Positions 10,980-21,568 of a DNA stretch of 53,579 nt are shown in pieces; the stretch's first letter is position 1, and each line of letters begins with the position of its first letter. The notes beneath the pieces were generated by a model. That model did not search any database. It was not told the DNA's origin and was given only the letters and a program-made list of their open reading frames with translations. Source of the stretch: Candidatus Aminicenantes bacterium UBA2190 (GTDB taxonomy: Bacteria; Acidobacteriota; Aminicenantia; UBA2199). Both the position numbers and the translations under genes were made by a program. The stretch covers positions 1 through 53,579 of the forward strand of contig DCVK01000006.1 of the NCBI GenBank assembly GCA_002335385.1, read 5' to 3'.

Positions 10980-11439
10980 TGAGCAACCTCGAGATCCGGT
11001 TCAGCTTTTCGTCGCTGAACTGGCCGCCCATGTAGCGCGTCTCGAATACCTCCTTGTTCCAGATCACCATGTAGTCGATCTTGCCCAGTATCAGCAGGGC
11101 GCTCTCCAGCCTGCTGGCAGCCCGCAGGTCGGCGGGAATCAGGATGCGGCCCTTGGGATCGATCTCGGTCTCCGTGCCCCAGTAGCTGCTGCGGCTGACG
11201 AACTCCTCCATCTCGGGATCGCGCATGGGGATGGCGGCGATCTTCCTTTCGATCTCCTGCCACACCTTCATGGGGTAAAACAGGATATGATCGCCGTTGA
11301 CCGAGGTCAGGTACACTTCCCTGCCGAACCCCTGTTCCAGCACGGAGAGGTATTTGGCAGGGATCTTCACCCGGCCGCGATCATCGATCGTGGCGATATA
11401 GCTGCCCCTGAAGCGTTCATTTATCCCATTTTGTCCCAT
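10948..11439 (-). CDS. mraZ: Transcriptional regulator MraZ
   Basis: DNA-binding regulator of the dcw operon with two SpoVT/AbrB-like halves; both signature loops are visible (DDRGRVKIPAKY near the N-terminus and DPKGRILIPADL about 75 residues later). Two in-frame ATGs compete: 11451 and 11439. I choose 11439 because GGGAG lies just upstream of it and because the likely promoter (TTGACA at 11474-11479, TATTAT at 11453-11458) would start transcription at about 11446, after the first ATG. The MraZ operator boxes overlap this start region. First gene of an eleven-gene overlapping operon. Using 11451 adds only four residues. Confidence 0.93.
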   Translation of the reverse strand: MGQNGINERFRGSYIATIDDRGRVKIPAKYLSVLEQGFGREVYLTSVNGDHILFYPMKVWQEIERKIAAIPMRDPEMEEFVSRSSYWGTETEIDPKGRILIPADLRAASRLESALLILGKIDYMVIWNKEVFETRYMGGQFSDEKLNRISRLLNEFSALPRHE

Positions 11440-11448
11440 TTTCTCCCA
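11424..11448 (-). promoter_or_regulatory. MraZ operator: three TGGGA boxes at 10-bp spacing
   Basis: Reading the minus strand, TGGGA occurs at 11448-11444, 11438-11434 and 11428-11424, each followed by five A/T-rich bases (GAAAA, CAAAA, TAAAT). MraZ of E. coli and Mycoplasma is known to bind direct TGGGN repeats separated by 5 nt, so this is almost certainly the autoregulatory site. The boxes cover the two candidate ATGs of mraZ and the predicted transcription start rather than lying upstream of the promoter, which fits repression by blocking initiation. Confidence 0.9.
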
Positions 11449-11452
11449 CATA

Positions 11453-11479
11453 ATAATATATACAAATATGGCTTGTCAA
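11453..11479 (-). promoter_or_regulatory. Probable promoter of the dcw operon
   Basis: Minus-strand TTGACA (11479-11474, perfect -35) followed after 15 bp by TATTAT (11458-11453, five of six matches). The spacer is shorter than the 17 bp seen at other promoters here, and other AT-rich hexamers nearby could serve as -10. A start at about 11446 falls inside the MraZ boxes. Confidence 0.6.
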
Positions 11480-11513
11480 GAAAATATTTCAGAAAATTTT
11501 CCGAAAATCCGTA

Positions 11514-11542
11514 TTGACACGCTATATTTAGCGCTTTATAAT
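11514..11542 (+). promoter_or_regulatory. Consensus sigma70 promoter of nrdJ
   Basis: TTGACA at 11514-11519, exactly 17 bp, then TATAAT at 11537-11542: twelve of twelve consensus bases. The predicted start near 11549 leaves a 31-nt leader with AGGAGA before the nrdJ ATG, too short for a cobalamin riboswitch. Confidence 0.9.
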
Positions 11543-11579
11543 TGGGCGTCAACTAGATTTATAGGTCAAGGAGAGCTGA

Positions 11580-13661
11580 ATGGAAAATTTTCCCGAAAAC
11601 GCATTGAAGATCCTGCGCGCCCGCTACTTCAAGAAAGACGAGAAAGGGACCCTTTTGGAAAGCAAGCCCTCGGAGCTTTTCCGCCGCGTCGCCCGCTTCA
11701 TCGCCCAGGCCGAGAAGAGCGAAGCCGACAAGAAACTCTGGGAGGAGAGCTTTTTCCAGGCCATGATGCGCAAGGATTTCATGCCCAACTCTCCCACCCT
11801 GACCGGCGCCGGGCGGCAGATGTGCCTTTCCGCCTGCTTCGTCCTGCCCATCGAGGATTCGCTGGACGGCATTTTCGAGACGGTCAAGAACGCCGCCCTG
11901 GTCCACAAGGAGGGGGGCGGCACCGGCTTTGACTTCTCGCGCATCCGCCCGGCGGGCAGCTTTGTGCGCAAGACCCAGGGCATCGCCTCGGGCCCGGTCT
12001 CCTTCCTGAAGGTCATCGACGCCGGCACCGAAGCGGTCAAGCAGGGCGGCACGCGCCGCGGCGCCAACATGGGCGTGCTGCGCGTCGACCATCCCGACAT
12101 CCGCCACTTCATCACCATGAAGCGCGACGGGGTCACCGCGCAGAACTTCAACATCTCGGTGGCCATCACCGACGCCTTCATCCAGGCCATCCAGGACAAA
12201 TCCGACTACGACCTGTTCAACCCCATGGACGGCTCGCTGGCCGGCCAGGCCAGCGCCCAGGAGGTATTCGACCTGATCGTCGATTCTGCCTGGAGCAACG
12301 GAGATCCCGGACTGATATTCATCGACAAGGTCAACCGCCTCAATCCCACCGCCGCCCAGGGGCCGATCCGCGCCACCAACCCGTGCGGCGAGCAGCCGCT
12401 GCACGACTACGAGGCCTGCAACCTCGGCTCGATCAACCTGCTGAACCTGCATGACGGGCAGGAGCCCGACGGCTTGGACTGGGGCCGCTTCCGCCAGATC
12501 ATCCAGCTGGGCATCCGTTTCCTCGACGACGTCATCGACGTCAACCTCTACCCGCTGGAGAAGATCGACAAGATGGCCAAGGCCAACCGCCGCATCGGCC
12601 TGGGGGTGATGGGTTTCGCCGACCTGCTGATCCGCCTGGGCATCGCCTACCACAGCGAGGAGGCCCGCGCCATGGGGCGGAAGATCATCTCGTTCATGAA
12701 GGAGGAAGCCGTCGCGGCATCGCGGCGGCTGGCCGAAACCCGCGGCAACTTCCCCAACATCGAAAAATCGGTCTACCAGGGGCAGACGATGCGCAACGCA
12801 TCGGTGCTGACCATCGCGCCCACCGGCACCATTTCGCGCATCGCCGGCTGCTCTTCGAGCATCGAGCCGATCTTCGCCTTCCAGGTGATCTCCAAGATCC
12901 TGGACAGCGAGATCGTCGACATCCACCCCCTCTACAAGGAATGGCAGGAGAAGCACCCGGGGGAAAAACAGCCCGCCCATTTCGTCACCGCCCAGGAGAT
13001 CGACCCCATCAACCACCTGAAGATGCAGGCCGTCTTCCAGGAGCACGTGGACAGCGCTGTTTCCAAGACCATCAATTTCCCCAACGCCGCGACGCGCGAG
13101 GATATCGCTTCCGCCTATCTGCAGGCCTTCGCCATGGAGATCAAGGGCATCACCGTCTATCGCGACGGCTGCCGGGCCGTCCAGGTCCTGAACAAGGCCG
13201 GCGAGGACAAGCCGAAGCCCATGGGTCGCCCCGAGGCCATCCCCTCCACCACGCACAAGATCTCGACCGGGCTGGGCAACCTCTACATCACCGTCACCTA
13301 TTTCCTCAAGAAGCCCTTCGAGGTGTTCGCCTCCATCGGCAAGAGCGGCTACTCGACCATGGCCGACGCCGAGGCCATCGGCCGGCTGATCTCGCTGGCC
13401 CTGCGCAGCGGCATCCCGACCGAAGAGGTGGTCAACCAACTCAAGGGCATCGGCGGCGCCGAGCCCATCTTTTCCAACGGCCAGTTGATCCAGTCCATCC
13501 CCGACGCCATCGCCAAGGTCCTGGAAACCCATGTCGGCAAGGTCAACACCCGCCACCAGGACCTCAACGCCCTGCAATGCCCGATCTGCGGCAGCAGCGT
13601 CACCGACGAGAAGTGCCCCACCTGCGCCAACTGCGGCTGGTCGAAGTGCAACGGGGTATGA
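11580..13661 (+). CDS. nrdJ: Adenosylcobalamin-dependent (class II) ribonucleotide reductase
   Basis: Reduces ribonucleotides to deoxyribonucleotides using B12 as radical source, independent of oxygen. 693 residues. Motifs: NSPTLTGAG and LSACFVLP (first redox cysteine, near residue 84), the GGGTGFDFS loop, NPCGEQPLHDYEACNLGSINL near 267-287 (radical-site cysteine), and PTGTISRIAGCSSSIEP. The C-terminus carries CPICG and CPTCANCGWSKC, a likely zinc ribbon with the shuttle cysteines. No ATP-cone is visible at the N-terminus. Good SD (AGGAGA). It stands alone, convergent with the next gene, and is served by a perfect promoter; no second RNR class lies in the window. Confidence 0.95.
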   Translation: MENFPENALKILRARYFKKDEKGTLLESKPSELFRRVARFIAQAEKSEADKKLWEESFFQAMMRKDFMPNSPTLTGAGRQMCLSACFVLPIEDSLDGIFETVKNAALVHKEGGGTGFDFSRIRPAGSFVRKTQGIASGPVSFLKVIDAGTEAVKQGGTRRGANMGVLRVDHPDIRHFITMKRDGVTAQNFNISVAITDAFIQAIQDKSDYDLFNPMDGSLAGQASAQEVFDLIVDSAWSNGDPGLIFIDKVNRLNPTAAQGPIRATNPCGEQPLHDYEACNLGSINLLNLHDGQEPDGLDWGRFRQIIQLGIRFLDDVIDVNLYPLEKIDKMAKANRRIGLGVMGFADLLIRLGIAYHSEEARAMGRKIISFMKEEAVAASRRLAETRGNFPNIEKSVYQGQTMRNASVLTIAPTGTISRIAGCSSSIEPIFAFQVISKILDSEIVDIHPLYKEWQEKHPGEKQPAHFVTAQEIDPINHLKMQAVFQEHVDSAVSKTINFPNAATREDIASAYLQAFAMEIKGITVYRDGCRAVQVLNKAGEDKPKPMGRPEAIPSTTHKISTGLGNLYITVTYFLKKPFEVFASIGKSGYSTMADAEAIGRLISLALRSGIPTEEVVNQLKGIGGAEPIFSNGQLIQSIPDAIAKVLETHVGKVNTRHQDLNALQCPICGSSVTDEKCPTCANCGWSKCNGV

Positions 13662-13677
13662 GCTTACCGCGGCCGGG

Positions 13678-15342
13678 TCAGGGCAGGCAGCGGCCTTCCG
13701 GGGGCGTCGCCTGCGCCTCCAGCCGGGTGTCGCTCTTCAGCACCGACAGCAGGCCTCTCCGGGAATCGGGGGAAGCCGCGGCCCGCCCCAGCTGGGCGAA
13801 GCGCTCGCAAAGGAAATCGAATCCCTTGAGCATGTCGCCAGGGGGCGCTGTGAGCAGCCCCTGGTAAAGCCCTTTCAGTCCGGCCACGGCCTGCTGCAGC
13901 GAGGCCGCCTGAAGCGTCAGCGTCTCGGCGCCGCCCTCCCCCTCCAGCAGGACTGCCAGGCGGCTGGAAAACTCCACCTTGGCGGCGATGATCTCGAACA
14001 GCCCGGAGACGAAAGCGAGGAACCCGCTCAGCGAACCGGGCGCCATCTCCCTTTTTTTCAGGTATTGGGCGGCTTTGCGGTAATGGGCCACGACCTGGCG
14101 GGGGTCGCCCTGCCGGGAGAAGGGCGCCAGCAGGGGGTCCTCGAAAAGATAGCGGTCGTGGACATAAGGCAGCCGATTCTCGGCCTGGGCCAGAAGCGAG
14201 CAGACACGGAACAGATCGGGCTCGTCACCGCCCAGCACCCAGTGAGCGAACGCCGCGGGCGTTGACTGGCGGCCGCTCCACAGCCGGCAGCCGGCCTGGA
14301 AGCGGGCCAGCGCCGACCCCTGGGGCAGGCAGCTGACCCCCTGCCTTTCGCCGTGGACCAGCAGCACGCCGGCCAGCCTGGCCGCAGCCGCCGCCGCGCA
14401 GGCGGCATCGATGCGGTCCATGGCGGCGCGGCCAGCGGGAAGAATGCGGCCGCCCCCGCTCAGAGAGGGGCAAAGCACCTGGCGGACATGGTGTTCCTTG
14501 AACGTCTGGACCGCCGTCCTGAGCCAATCCCCGCGCCCGGCCTCCGCTCCCCGATTCAGCACCAGGACATCGCGGGGGATCTTGCGTATCCACTCCGGGC
14601 GGCTCAGGAAGTGGTCGCTCCATGCCACCGTCACCCCGCTGCCGGGCTTGGCGGCGCGGCAGCTTTCCAGGAAAAAGTCGAACCATGCCGCGCCGCTTGC
14701 GGCGCGGAGGGGGCTCGCCGGCCGGTTGCCGGCGGGAGCGAGTCGGGACAGGGCATCGGGATCAGGATCCAGGGACAGCACCTCGATGCCGGTCCGCTGG
14801 GCCAGGGCCGCCAGAGCGCTCCACTCCCCGGTGGCCGCGTCGCCGGGCAGGGCCAGGCAGTTGAATTTCAAAAGGGCCAGATCCAGGAACAGCCGCTGCA
14901 GCGCCGGGGGATCGGCGGCGGCCGTCGTTGCCTCGGCGCGGAAAAAACAGGCGCCGCGAAAGGCCGTTTCCGGCGCGTCCCGCAGCGCGAAAGCCGGCAT
15001 GGCGCCGGCCGCGGCGTAAAAGGACAGGATCTGCAGCAGGGAGGAGAGCGCGTAGAACTGGCCACGGGTCGTGGCGGCGGAGACGCAGACCCCGTCGGGC
15101 ATGCAATCGATGGCGTATTCCTCGCTGCCCGGGCCCGACCCCTTCGCCGGTGACCTGAACGGCGGCTCCTGGACAATCACCTGCAGGCCCCGGGCGCGGT
15201 TGCGCACGCCAAAGCGCGCGAACAGAAAATCGAATTTCCTGAATACCTCCAGGGGGAAACAGGCGCTGCGAATGTCCAGCGTGCCGCCGTTGAAGCGCAC
15301 GGTCCTGGGAGGCGGGAACAGAAAAGCGAATTCTTCTTTCAT
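13678..15342 (-). CDS. Divergent GH20-like glycoside hydrolase
   Basis: About 554 residues from the start chosen here (MKEEFAFLFPPP). The pattern resembles beta-N-acetylhexosaminidases: an N-terminal zincin-like domain ending in RGQFYALSSLLQIL, then FRGACFF opening a barrel, then a segment matching the early barrel (LALLKFNCLALP...EWSALAALAQRTGIEVLSL). A GGDE tetrapeptide occurs late (around residue 371), reminiscent of the GH20 HxGGDE catalytic motif, but its spacing from the barrel start is longer than usual, so activity is uncertain. No signal peptide with this start; the frame is open to 15429 but the extra residues look non-coding. Orphan gene, 17 bp from the end of convergent nrdJ. Confidence 0.6.
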   Translation of the reverse strand: MKEEFAFLFPPPRTVRFNGGTLDIRSACFPLEVFRKFDFLFARFGVRNRARGLQVIVQEPPFRSPAKGSGPGSEEYAIDCMPDGVCVSAATTRGQFYALSSLLQILSFYAAAGAMPAFALRDAPETAFRGACFFRAEATTAAADPPALQRLFLDLALLKFNCLALPGDAATGEWSALAALAQRTGIEVLSLDPDPDALSRLAPAGNRPASPLRAASGAAWFDFFLESCRAAKPGSGVTVAWSDHFLSRPEWIRKIPRDVLVLNRGAEAGRGDWLRTAVQTFKEHHVRQVLCPSLSGGGRILPAGRAAMDRIDAACAAAAAARLAGVLLVHGERQGVSCLPQGSALARFQAGCRLWSGRQSTPAAFAHWVLGGDEPDLFRVCSLLAQAENRLPYVHDRYLFEDPLLAPFSRQGDPRQVVAHYRKAAQYLKKREMAPGSLSGFLAFVSGLFEIIAAKVEFSSRLAVLLEGEGGAETLTLQAASLQQAVAGLKGLYQGLLTAPPGDMLKGFDFLCERFAQLGRAAASPDSRRGLLSVLKSDTRLEAQATPPEGRCLP

Positions 15343-15480
15343 GATGCGTGGAAAACAGCCGGCCGCATTGGCGCGCAAGAAACGGCCGCGTCGGTGTGCG
15401 GCGAAGCGGCCGGCATGATTGTAGAACAAAACCCCAATGCAGACAAGCGGGCGGCAAAATGAAATTTTCGCCGGGGCAAA

Positions 15481-15509
15481 TTGACAATGCCAAATATCTT
15501 ATATAGAAT
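15481..15509 (+). promoter_or_regulatory. Sigma70-type promoter of the CNB-FHA gene
   Basis: TTGACA (15481-15486), 17-bp spacer, TAGAAT (15504-15509). It lies inside the longest open frame of the next gene, which shows that the upstream in-frame start codons (15481, 15487, 15508) are not used. Confidence 0.8.
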
Positions 15510-15525
15510 GATGGGCAAAGCGAAC

Positions 15526-16278
15526 ATGGACGCACTGAAAAAATTCATCACCAAATACGGCGCCGGCGACGTCGTCTACAAAAAAGGCGAGATCCAGACC
15601 GATTTTTTCATCATCAACAAGGGCAAGGTCCAGTTGAAGAACGACGGCCAGGGCCAGATCCTGGCCACTCTCAGCAAAGGGGACTTCTTCGGCGAGGAAT
15701 CGCTCAACAGCGAGCAGACCGCCATCTACACGGTCGAGGCCATCGAGGACTCCTTCCTGATCAAGATCCCCTACGTTGCCCTGACCGACATGCTCAAGCA
15801 GACCCCGGATATCGCCCTGAAAATCCTGAAGAAGCTGAGCGAGAAACACATCAGGATCCAGACCGTGCTGATGGCAGCCGCCGCTCCGGAAATCAGGGAA
15901 AGGCCGGCCGGCAAGGAAGCGCGCAAGGAGGACTCGACGTCGGAGAAGATCGGCGGCGAGGTCAAGGCCTACCTGATCATCCAGCGTTCGAACCGCCTGG
16001 TGCAACTGACCAAGACCCAGACCTTCCTGGGCCGCCGCGACTACACCACCGGCTTTGTACCCGACATCGACCTCACCGACGAGGACGAGGAAAAATACAT
16101 CTCGCGCAAGCACGCCAAGATCCAGTTCAAGGACGGCAAATTCTATCTCTCGGAGGAACCCGGCGCCATCAACGGCACGTTCCTCAACGGCAACAAGCTG
16201 CAGACCGGTGTCAAGCACGAGTTGCACGCCGAGGACGAGATCACTCTCTGCCACCTGAACGTCATCTTCAAGATTTGA
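15526..16278 (+). CDS. Cyclic-nucleotide-binding-like and FHA two-domain protein
   Basis: 250 residues, no membrane segment. N-terminal CNB fold: GDVVYKKGEIQTDFFIINKGKVQL, then LSKGDFFGEESLNSEQTAIYTVEA, the pattern of the Crp/PKA ligand-binding domain, although the usual phosphate-binding Arg of the cassette is not obvious. After a charged linker (about 130-150), an FHA domain with the phosphothreonine-binding signatures LGRR, YISRKHAKI and GTFLNG. There is no DNA-binding helix-turn-helix, so it probably acts as a signalling adaptor. Start taken from promoter position; 15511 is an alternative. An FHA protein needs a Thr kinase; one is encoded about 11 kb away. Confidence 0.85.
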   Translation: MDALKKFITKYGAGDVVYKKGEIQTDFFIINKGKVQLKNDGQGQILATLSKGDFFGEESLNSEQTAIYTVEAIEDSFLIKIPYVALTDMLKQTPDIALKILKKLSEKHIRIQTVLMAAAAPEIRERPAGKEARKEDSTSEKIGGEVKAYLIIQRSNRLVQLTKTQTFLGRRDYTTGFVPDIDLTDEDEEKYISRKHAKIQFKDGKFYLSEEPGAINGTFLNGNKLQTGVKHELHAEDEITLCHLNVIFKI

Positions 16279-16302
16279 GCGCTCCCGGGGAGCCGCCCGG
16301 TT

Positions 16303-17035
16303 TCAGCCGCTGATCTCGTCCCCGTAAAAGACCGTTCGCTGGCCGCCGTCCGTTTCCAGGAGCAGGCCGCCGTCGTCGGCCAGGCCGCGGTATACGCCGC
16401 TGCAGGCCCGCCCGCCATGATGAAAGCGCACCTCGCGCCCCAGGAAGGAGCGGCTCAACTCGCGGGCGCGCTCAAGGACAATGTCGGCGGCGCCGGCGGC
16501 GAGGCGCCGCAGCCAGGAGGCCAGGACCGCGGCCAGGCGCTCGCAGCCCTCCGCGACCGGCCATTCCCTGCCGGTGAGCATGCGCAGCGAAGCCGCCCGC
16601 GTCCGCAGTTCGGGCGGGAAATCCCCGGCACGCTGGTTGAGGTTGACGCCGACGCCCGCCAGGCAGGTGGCGACGTCACCGTTGATCATGTTCTCGCACA
16701 GGATGCCGGCGACTTTCTTCCCGCCCCCCAGGACGTCGTTGGGCCATTTCAGGACGAACTCCCGGCCCGTCCAGTCGGCGAGCATATCGCAGACGGCGAC
16801 CCCGGAGACGAGGGAAAGGAGCGACAGCCGCCGCGCGTCGACGAGACGGAAGGCGAAGGTCACGTACAGGCCCAGGCCCGGCGCCGAGAACCAGCCGCGC
16901 CCCTCGCGGCCCCGGCCCGACGACTGGCCGCCGGCGCAGACCATCAGCGGCAGGTCTGCCTGCAGCCGGGCGAGGTTCTCCCGGATAAAGTCGTTGGTCG
17001 AACGGCAGGATTCCAGCCGGATGAGATGGAAGCGC

Positions 17036-17052
<17 letters not shown>
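16303..17052 (-). CDS. birA: Biotin--[acetyl-CoA-carboxylase] ligase (monofunctional BirA)
   Basis: Activates biotin as biotinyl-AMP and attaches it to the carboxyl carrier protein. 249 residues beginning directly with the catalytic domain (RLESCRSTNDFIRENL), so the N-terminal helix-turn-helix of E. coli BirA is absent and it cannot act as a bio-operon repressor. The biotin/ATP loop GRGREGRGWFS lies near 46-56, KWPNDV near 104-109 with the following KVAGILCE, and GVGVNLNQ. The start overlaps the valS stop by 17 nt, implying co-transcription. Confidence 0.94.
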
Positions 17053-19666
<2,614 letters not shown>

Positions 19667-19687
19667 GTCGGGGCTCCAGGCGAAAAA

Positions 19688-21004
19688 TTAAAGGCCGCTG
19701 TCGTTCAGTTCGGACTTGATCTTGTCTATTTCTTCCTTGATGATCTTCTCGGCCAGCGGCGGGACGATCTCCCACAGCAGCTCCTTGATGGTCCGGTTCA
19801 GCCGGTCTTCCTGCTTGCCGGTCAGCTCGAACCGCTCCGCGGCTGCCGTAACGGCCGCTGCGGCCGCCTTGGCATGCGGCTCGGTCCTGGCTTCGCGCTT
19901 GGCCAGGTCGCTCAGCCGGGCCAGCTCATCCTGGGGAGAAAGCGCATCCAGCCGGGAGCGCTCGCCGAAGTGCTCCTTCTGCGGAGCGTCGCCAACGGGC
20001 AACTCCAGGTTGATATCCAATTCCGTCTTCCGCGGCGGGGAGAAAAGACCGGCCTTGCCCGGCTCGGCGAACATGGTCTCCGCCGGGGATCCCATATCGG
20101 TCTGTTCGAACTCCAAGGAGAGCTTCTCTTCGGCGGCCGGCGCCTCCAGTGACGATTTGAGCAGGTCCTCGGACATGTCCTCGTTGGCGATCTCGAGAAA
20201 ACGATCGTGGAATTCATCGGAAACGTCACGCGCCTCCGCGGCGACGGCCGCGGCGGCGGCGGGCACCGGGGGCTGCAGCTCATACTCGAGCGGGGCGGAG
20301 GGCGCGGTCGCGGGCGGGGCCGCGCTGATCTCCTCGAAAGGCGGCTCCTCGTCGAAGGGATTCCTGAGGGGCTCTTCCGTCTCCTGGGGCATCAGGTTGT
20401 CCTTGGGCAACTGCGTCCCCTGGGTGATCTCCTCGGAGGGGAGGATCTCGTCGCGCTCCGGCGCCGGGACGGCGGCGGGACGCTCGAAAACAGGCGGGGC
20501 CTCCATCACGCCGCGGATATCGGAAAAGCTGATGTCCTCGCTCTCGGGCATCTCGGTCTCGATCTCGGGAAAATCCTCGGGGAAGGTCGTGGGGCCCTCG
20601 CCGGCGATGTCGGCCGCCGCTCCCTGCTCCTCCCGGCCGACGATCTTCATGACCGCGGCGACCAGGGCGTTGGAATCGAAGGGCTTGGTGATGATGTCCT
20701 CGTACTTGAGGTTCTTGATCATCTCGTTGTCGACGGGTTCGAAGCTGCCTTTCATCAGAAAGACCCGGCAATCCTTGAGAGAGGGCGCCTCGTTGACGAA
20801 GCGGCACACGTCATAGCCGTTGAGCTCGGGCAGTTTGACGTCCACGATCACCACGGCGGGAGTCAGCTGCTGCAGTTTGTCCTTGATGCCGGAACCGTTC
20901 TCGAAACTGCGGACCTCGATGTTTTCGATTTCCGAGAACGACAGCTCGACAATCCGGCGGATGGTATAGCTGTTGTCCGCCAGGACAATCACTTTTTTGC
21001 TCAT
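19688..21004 (-). CDS. Receiver-domain response regulator with low-complexity linker
   Basis: 438 residues. The start at 21004 is fixed by AGGAGG seven nt upstream (an earlier in-frame codon at 21019 lacks one). Residues 1-120 form a CheY-like receiver: phospho-acceptor Asp55 in VIVDVKLPELNGYDV and Lys107 in ITKPFD; the acidic pocket has only one clear Asp (Asp10) and the conserved Thr/Ser region is altered (FLMKGSF). A Pro/Glu/Ala-rich linker of about 230 residues follows. The C-terminal 45 residues (LNRTIKELLWEIVPPLAEKIIKEEID) form an amphipathic helix seen in regulators of delta-proteobacteria and acidobacteria. No DNA-binding or enzymatic output domain, and no cognate histidine kinase beside it. 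Confidence 0.85.
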   Translation of the reverse strand: MSKKVIVLADNSYTIRRIVELSFSEIENIEVRSFENGSGIKDKLQQLTPAVVIVDVKLPELNGYDVCRFVNEAPSLKDCRVFLMKGSFEPVDNEMIKNLKYEDIITKPFDSNALVAAVMKIVGREEQGAAADIAGEGPTTFPEDFPEIETEMPESEDISFSDIRGVMEAPPVFERPAAVPAPERDEILPSEEITQGTQLPKDNLMPQETEEPLRNPFDEEPPFEEISAAPPATAPSAPLEYELQPPVPAAAAAVAAEARDVSDEFHDRFLEIANEDMSEDLLKSSLEAPAAEEKLSLEFEQTDMGSPAETMFAEPGKAGLFSPPRKTELDINLELPVGDAPQKEHFGERSRLDALSPQDELARLSDLAKREARTEPHAKAAAAAVTAAAERFELTGKQEDRLNRTIKELLWEIVPPLAEKIIKEEIDKIKSELNDSGL

Positions 21005-21077
21005 GCTGGCCCTCCTCAAAATAACCCGTCTACGCTACTCTTTATCATTTTTTCAACTATAATGTCAAGATAAATTA

Positions 21078-21106
21078 TTGACATTTTAATTTTTTTGGGT
21101 GAAAAT
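21078..21106 (+). promoter_or_regulatory. Putative promoter of the B12-binding domain gene
   Basis: TTGACA at 21078-21083, 17 bp, then GAAAAT at 21101-21106 (four of six). A minus-strand TTGACA at 21067-21062 points the other way toward the receiver-domain gene, so the two -35 boxes form an inverted pair (TGTCAAGATAAATTATTGACA, one base per side beyond) in this divergent region. The plus-strand start would fall within a few nt of the ATG at 21116. Confidence 0.5.
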
Positions 21107-21115
21107 GGCCGCATC

Positions 21116-21505
21116 ATGCACAGGATTAAGGTTCTGATCGCCAAGCCCGGGCTGGACGGGCATGACCGCGGCGCCAAGATCGTGGCCAAGTATCTCCGCG
21201 ATGCCGGCATGGAGGTCATCTACACCGGCCTGCGCCAGTCGCCGGAAACGATCGTCAACACGGCGATCCAGGAGGACGTTTCCGTCGTCGGCCTGAGCAT
21301 CCTCTCCGGGGCCCACATCCAGCTGTGCCGCAAGATCATGGCCGTGTACAAGGAAAAGGAGATCGCTCCGCCGCCGATGTTTTTGGGCGGCATCATCCCC
21401 GGCGCCGACATGCCCGAGCTCAAGGAGATCGGCATCCGCGAGGTCTTCCCTCCCGGCACGCCGCTGGAGCGCATCGCGGACAGGGTGCGGGAGATCGCCG
21501 GGTAA
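21116..21505 (+). CDS. Stand-alone cobalamin-binding domain (methylmalonyl-CoA mutase C-terminal type)
   Basis: 129 residues starting MHRIKVLIAKPGLDGHDRG. The B12 signature DxHxxG is Asp14-Gly-His16-Asp-Arg-Gly19, followed by GLSILSGAH and FLGGIIPG, matching the mcmA2/MutB C-terminal domain throughout its length. Such small subunits pair with a separate catalytic subunit in many archaea and bacteria; none is in this window. The start at 21116 is chosen over an in-frame TTG at 21095 because the latter lies at the -10 region. Substrate specificity (methylmalonyl-, isobutyryl- or ethylmalonyl-CoA) cannot be told from this domain. Confidence 0.88.
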   Translation: MHRIKVLIAKPGLDGHDRGAKIVAKYLRDAGMEVIYTGLRQSPETIVNTAIQEDVSVVGLSILSGAHIQLCRKIMAVYKEKEIAPPPMFLGGIIPGADMPELKEIGIREVFPPGTPLERIADRVREIAG

Positions 21506-21519
21506 GCGGGGACGCATGC

Positions 21520-21548
21520 TTGACAAGGAACTCCCCCTGTTTTATAAT
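21520..21548 (+). promoter_or_regulatory. Consensus sigma70 promoter of the M23 peptidase gene
   Basis: TTGACA (21520-21525), exactly 17 bp, TATAAT (21543-21548): a perfect consensus. The gene's ATG follows at 21569. Confidence 0.9.
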
Positions 21549-21568
21549 AAAAAGCCCGGGACGGGAAC

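Noticed and set aside
11543..11579. Cobalamin riboswitch upstream of nrdJ
   Set aside because: Only about 31 nt lie between the predicted transcription start and the ATG, far too short.
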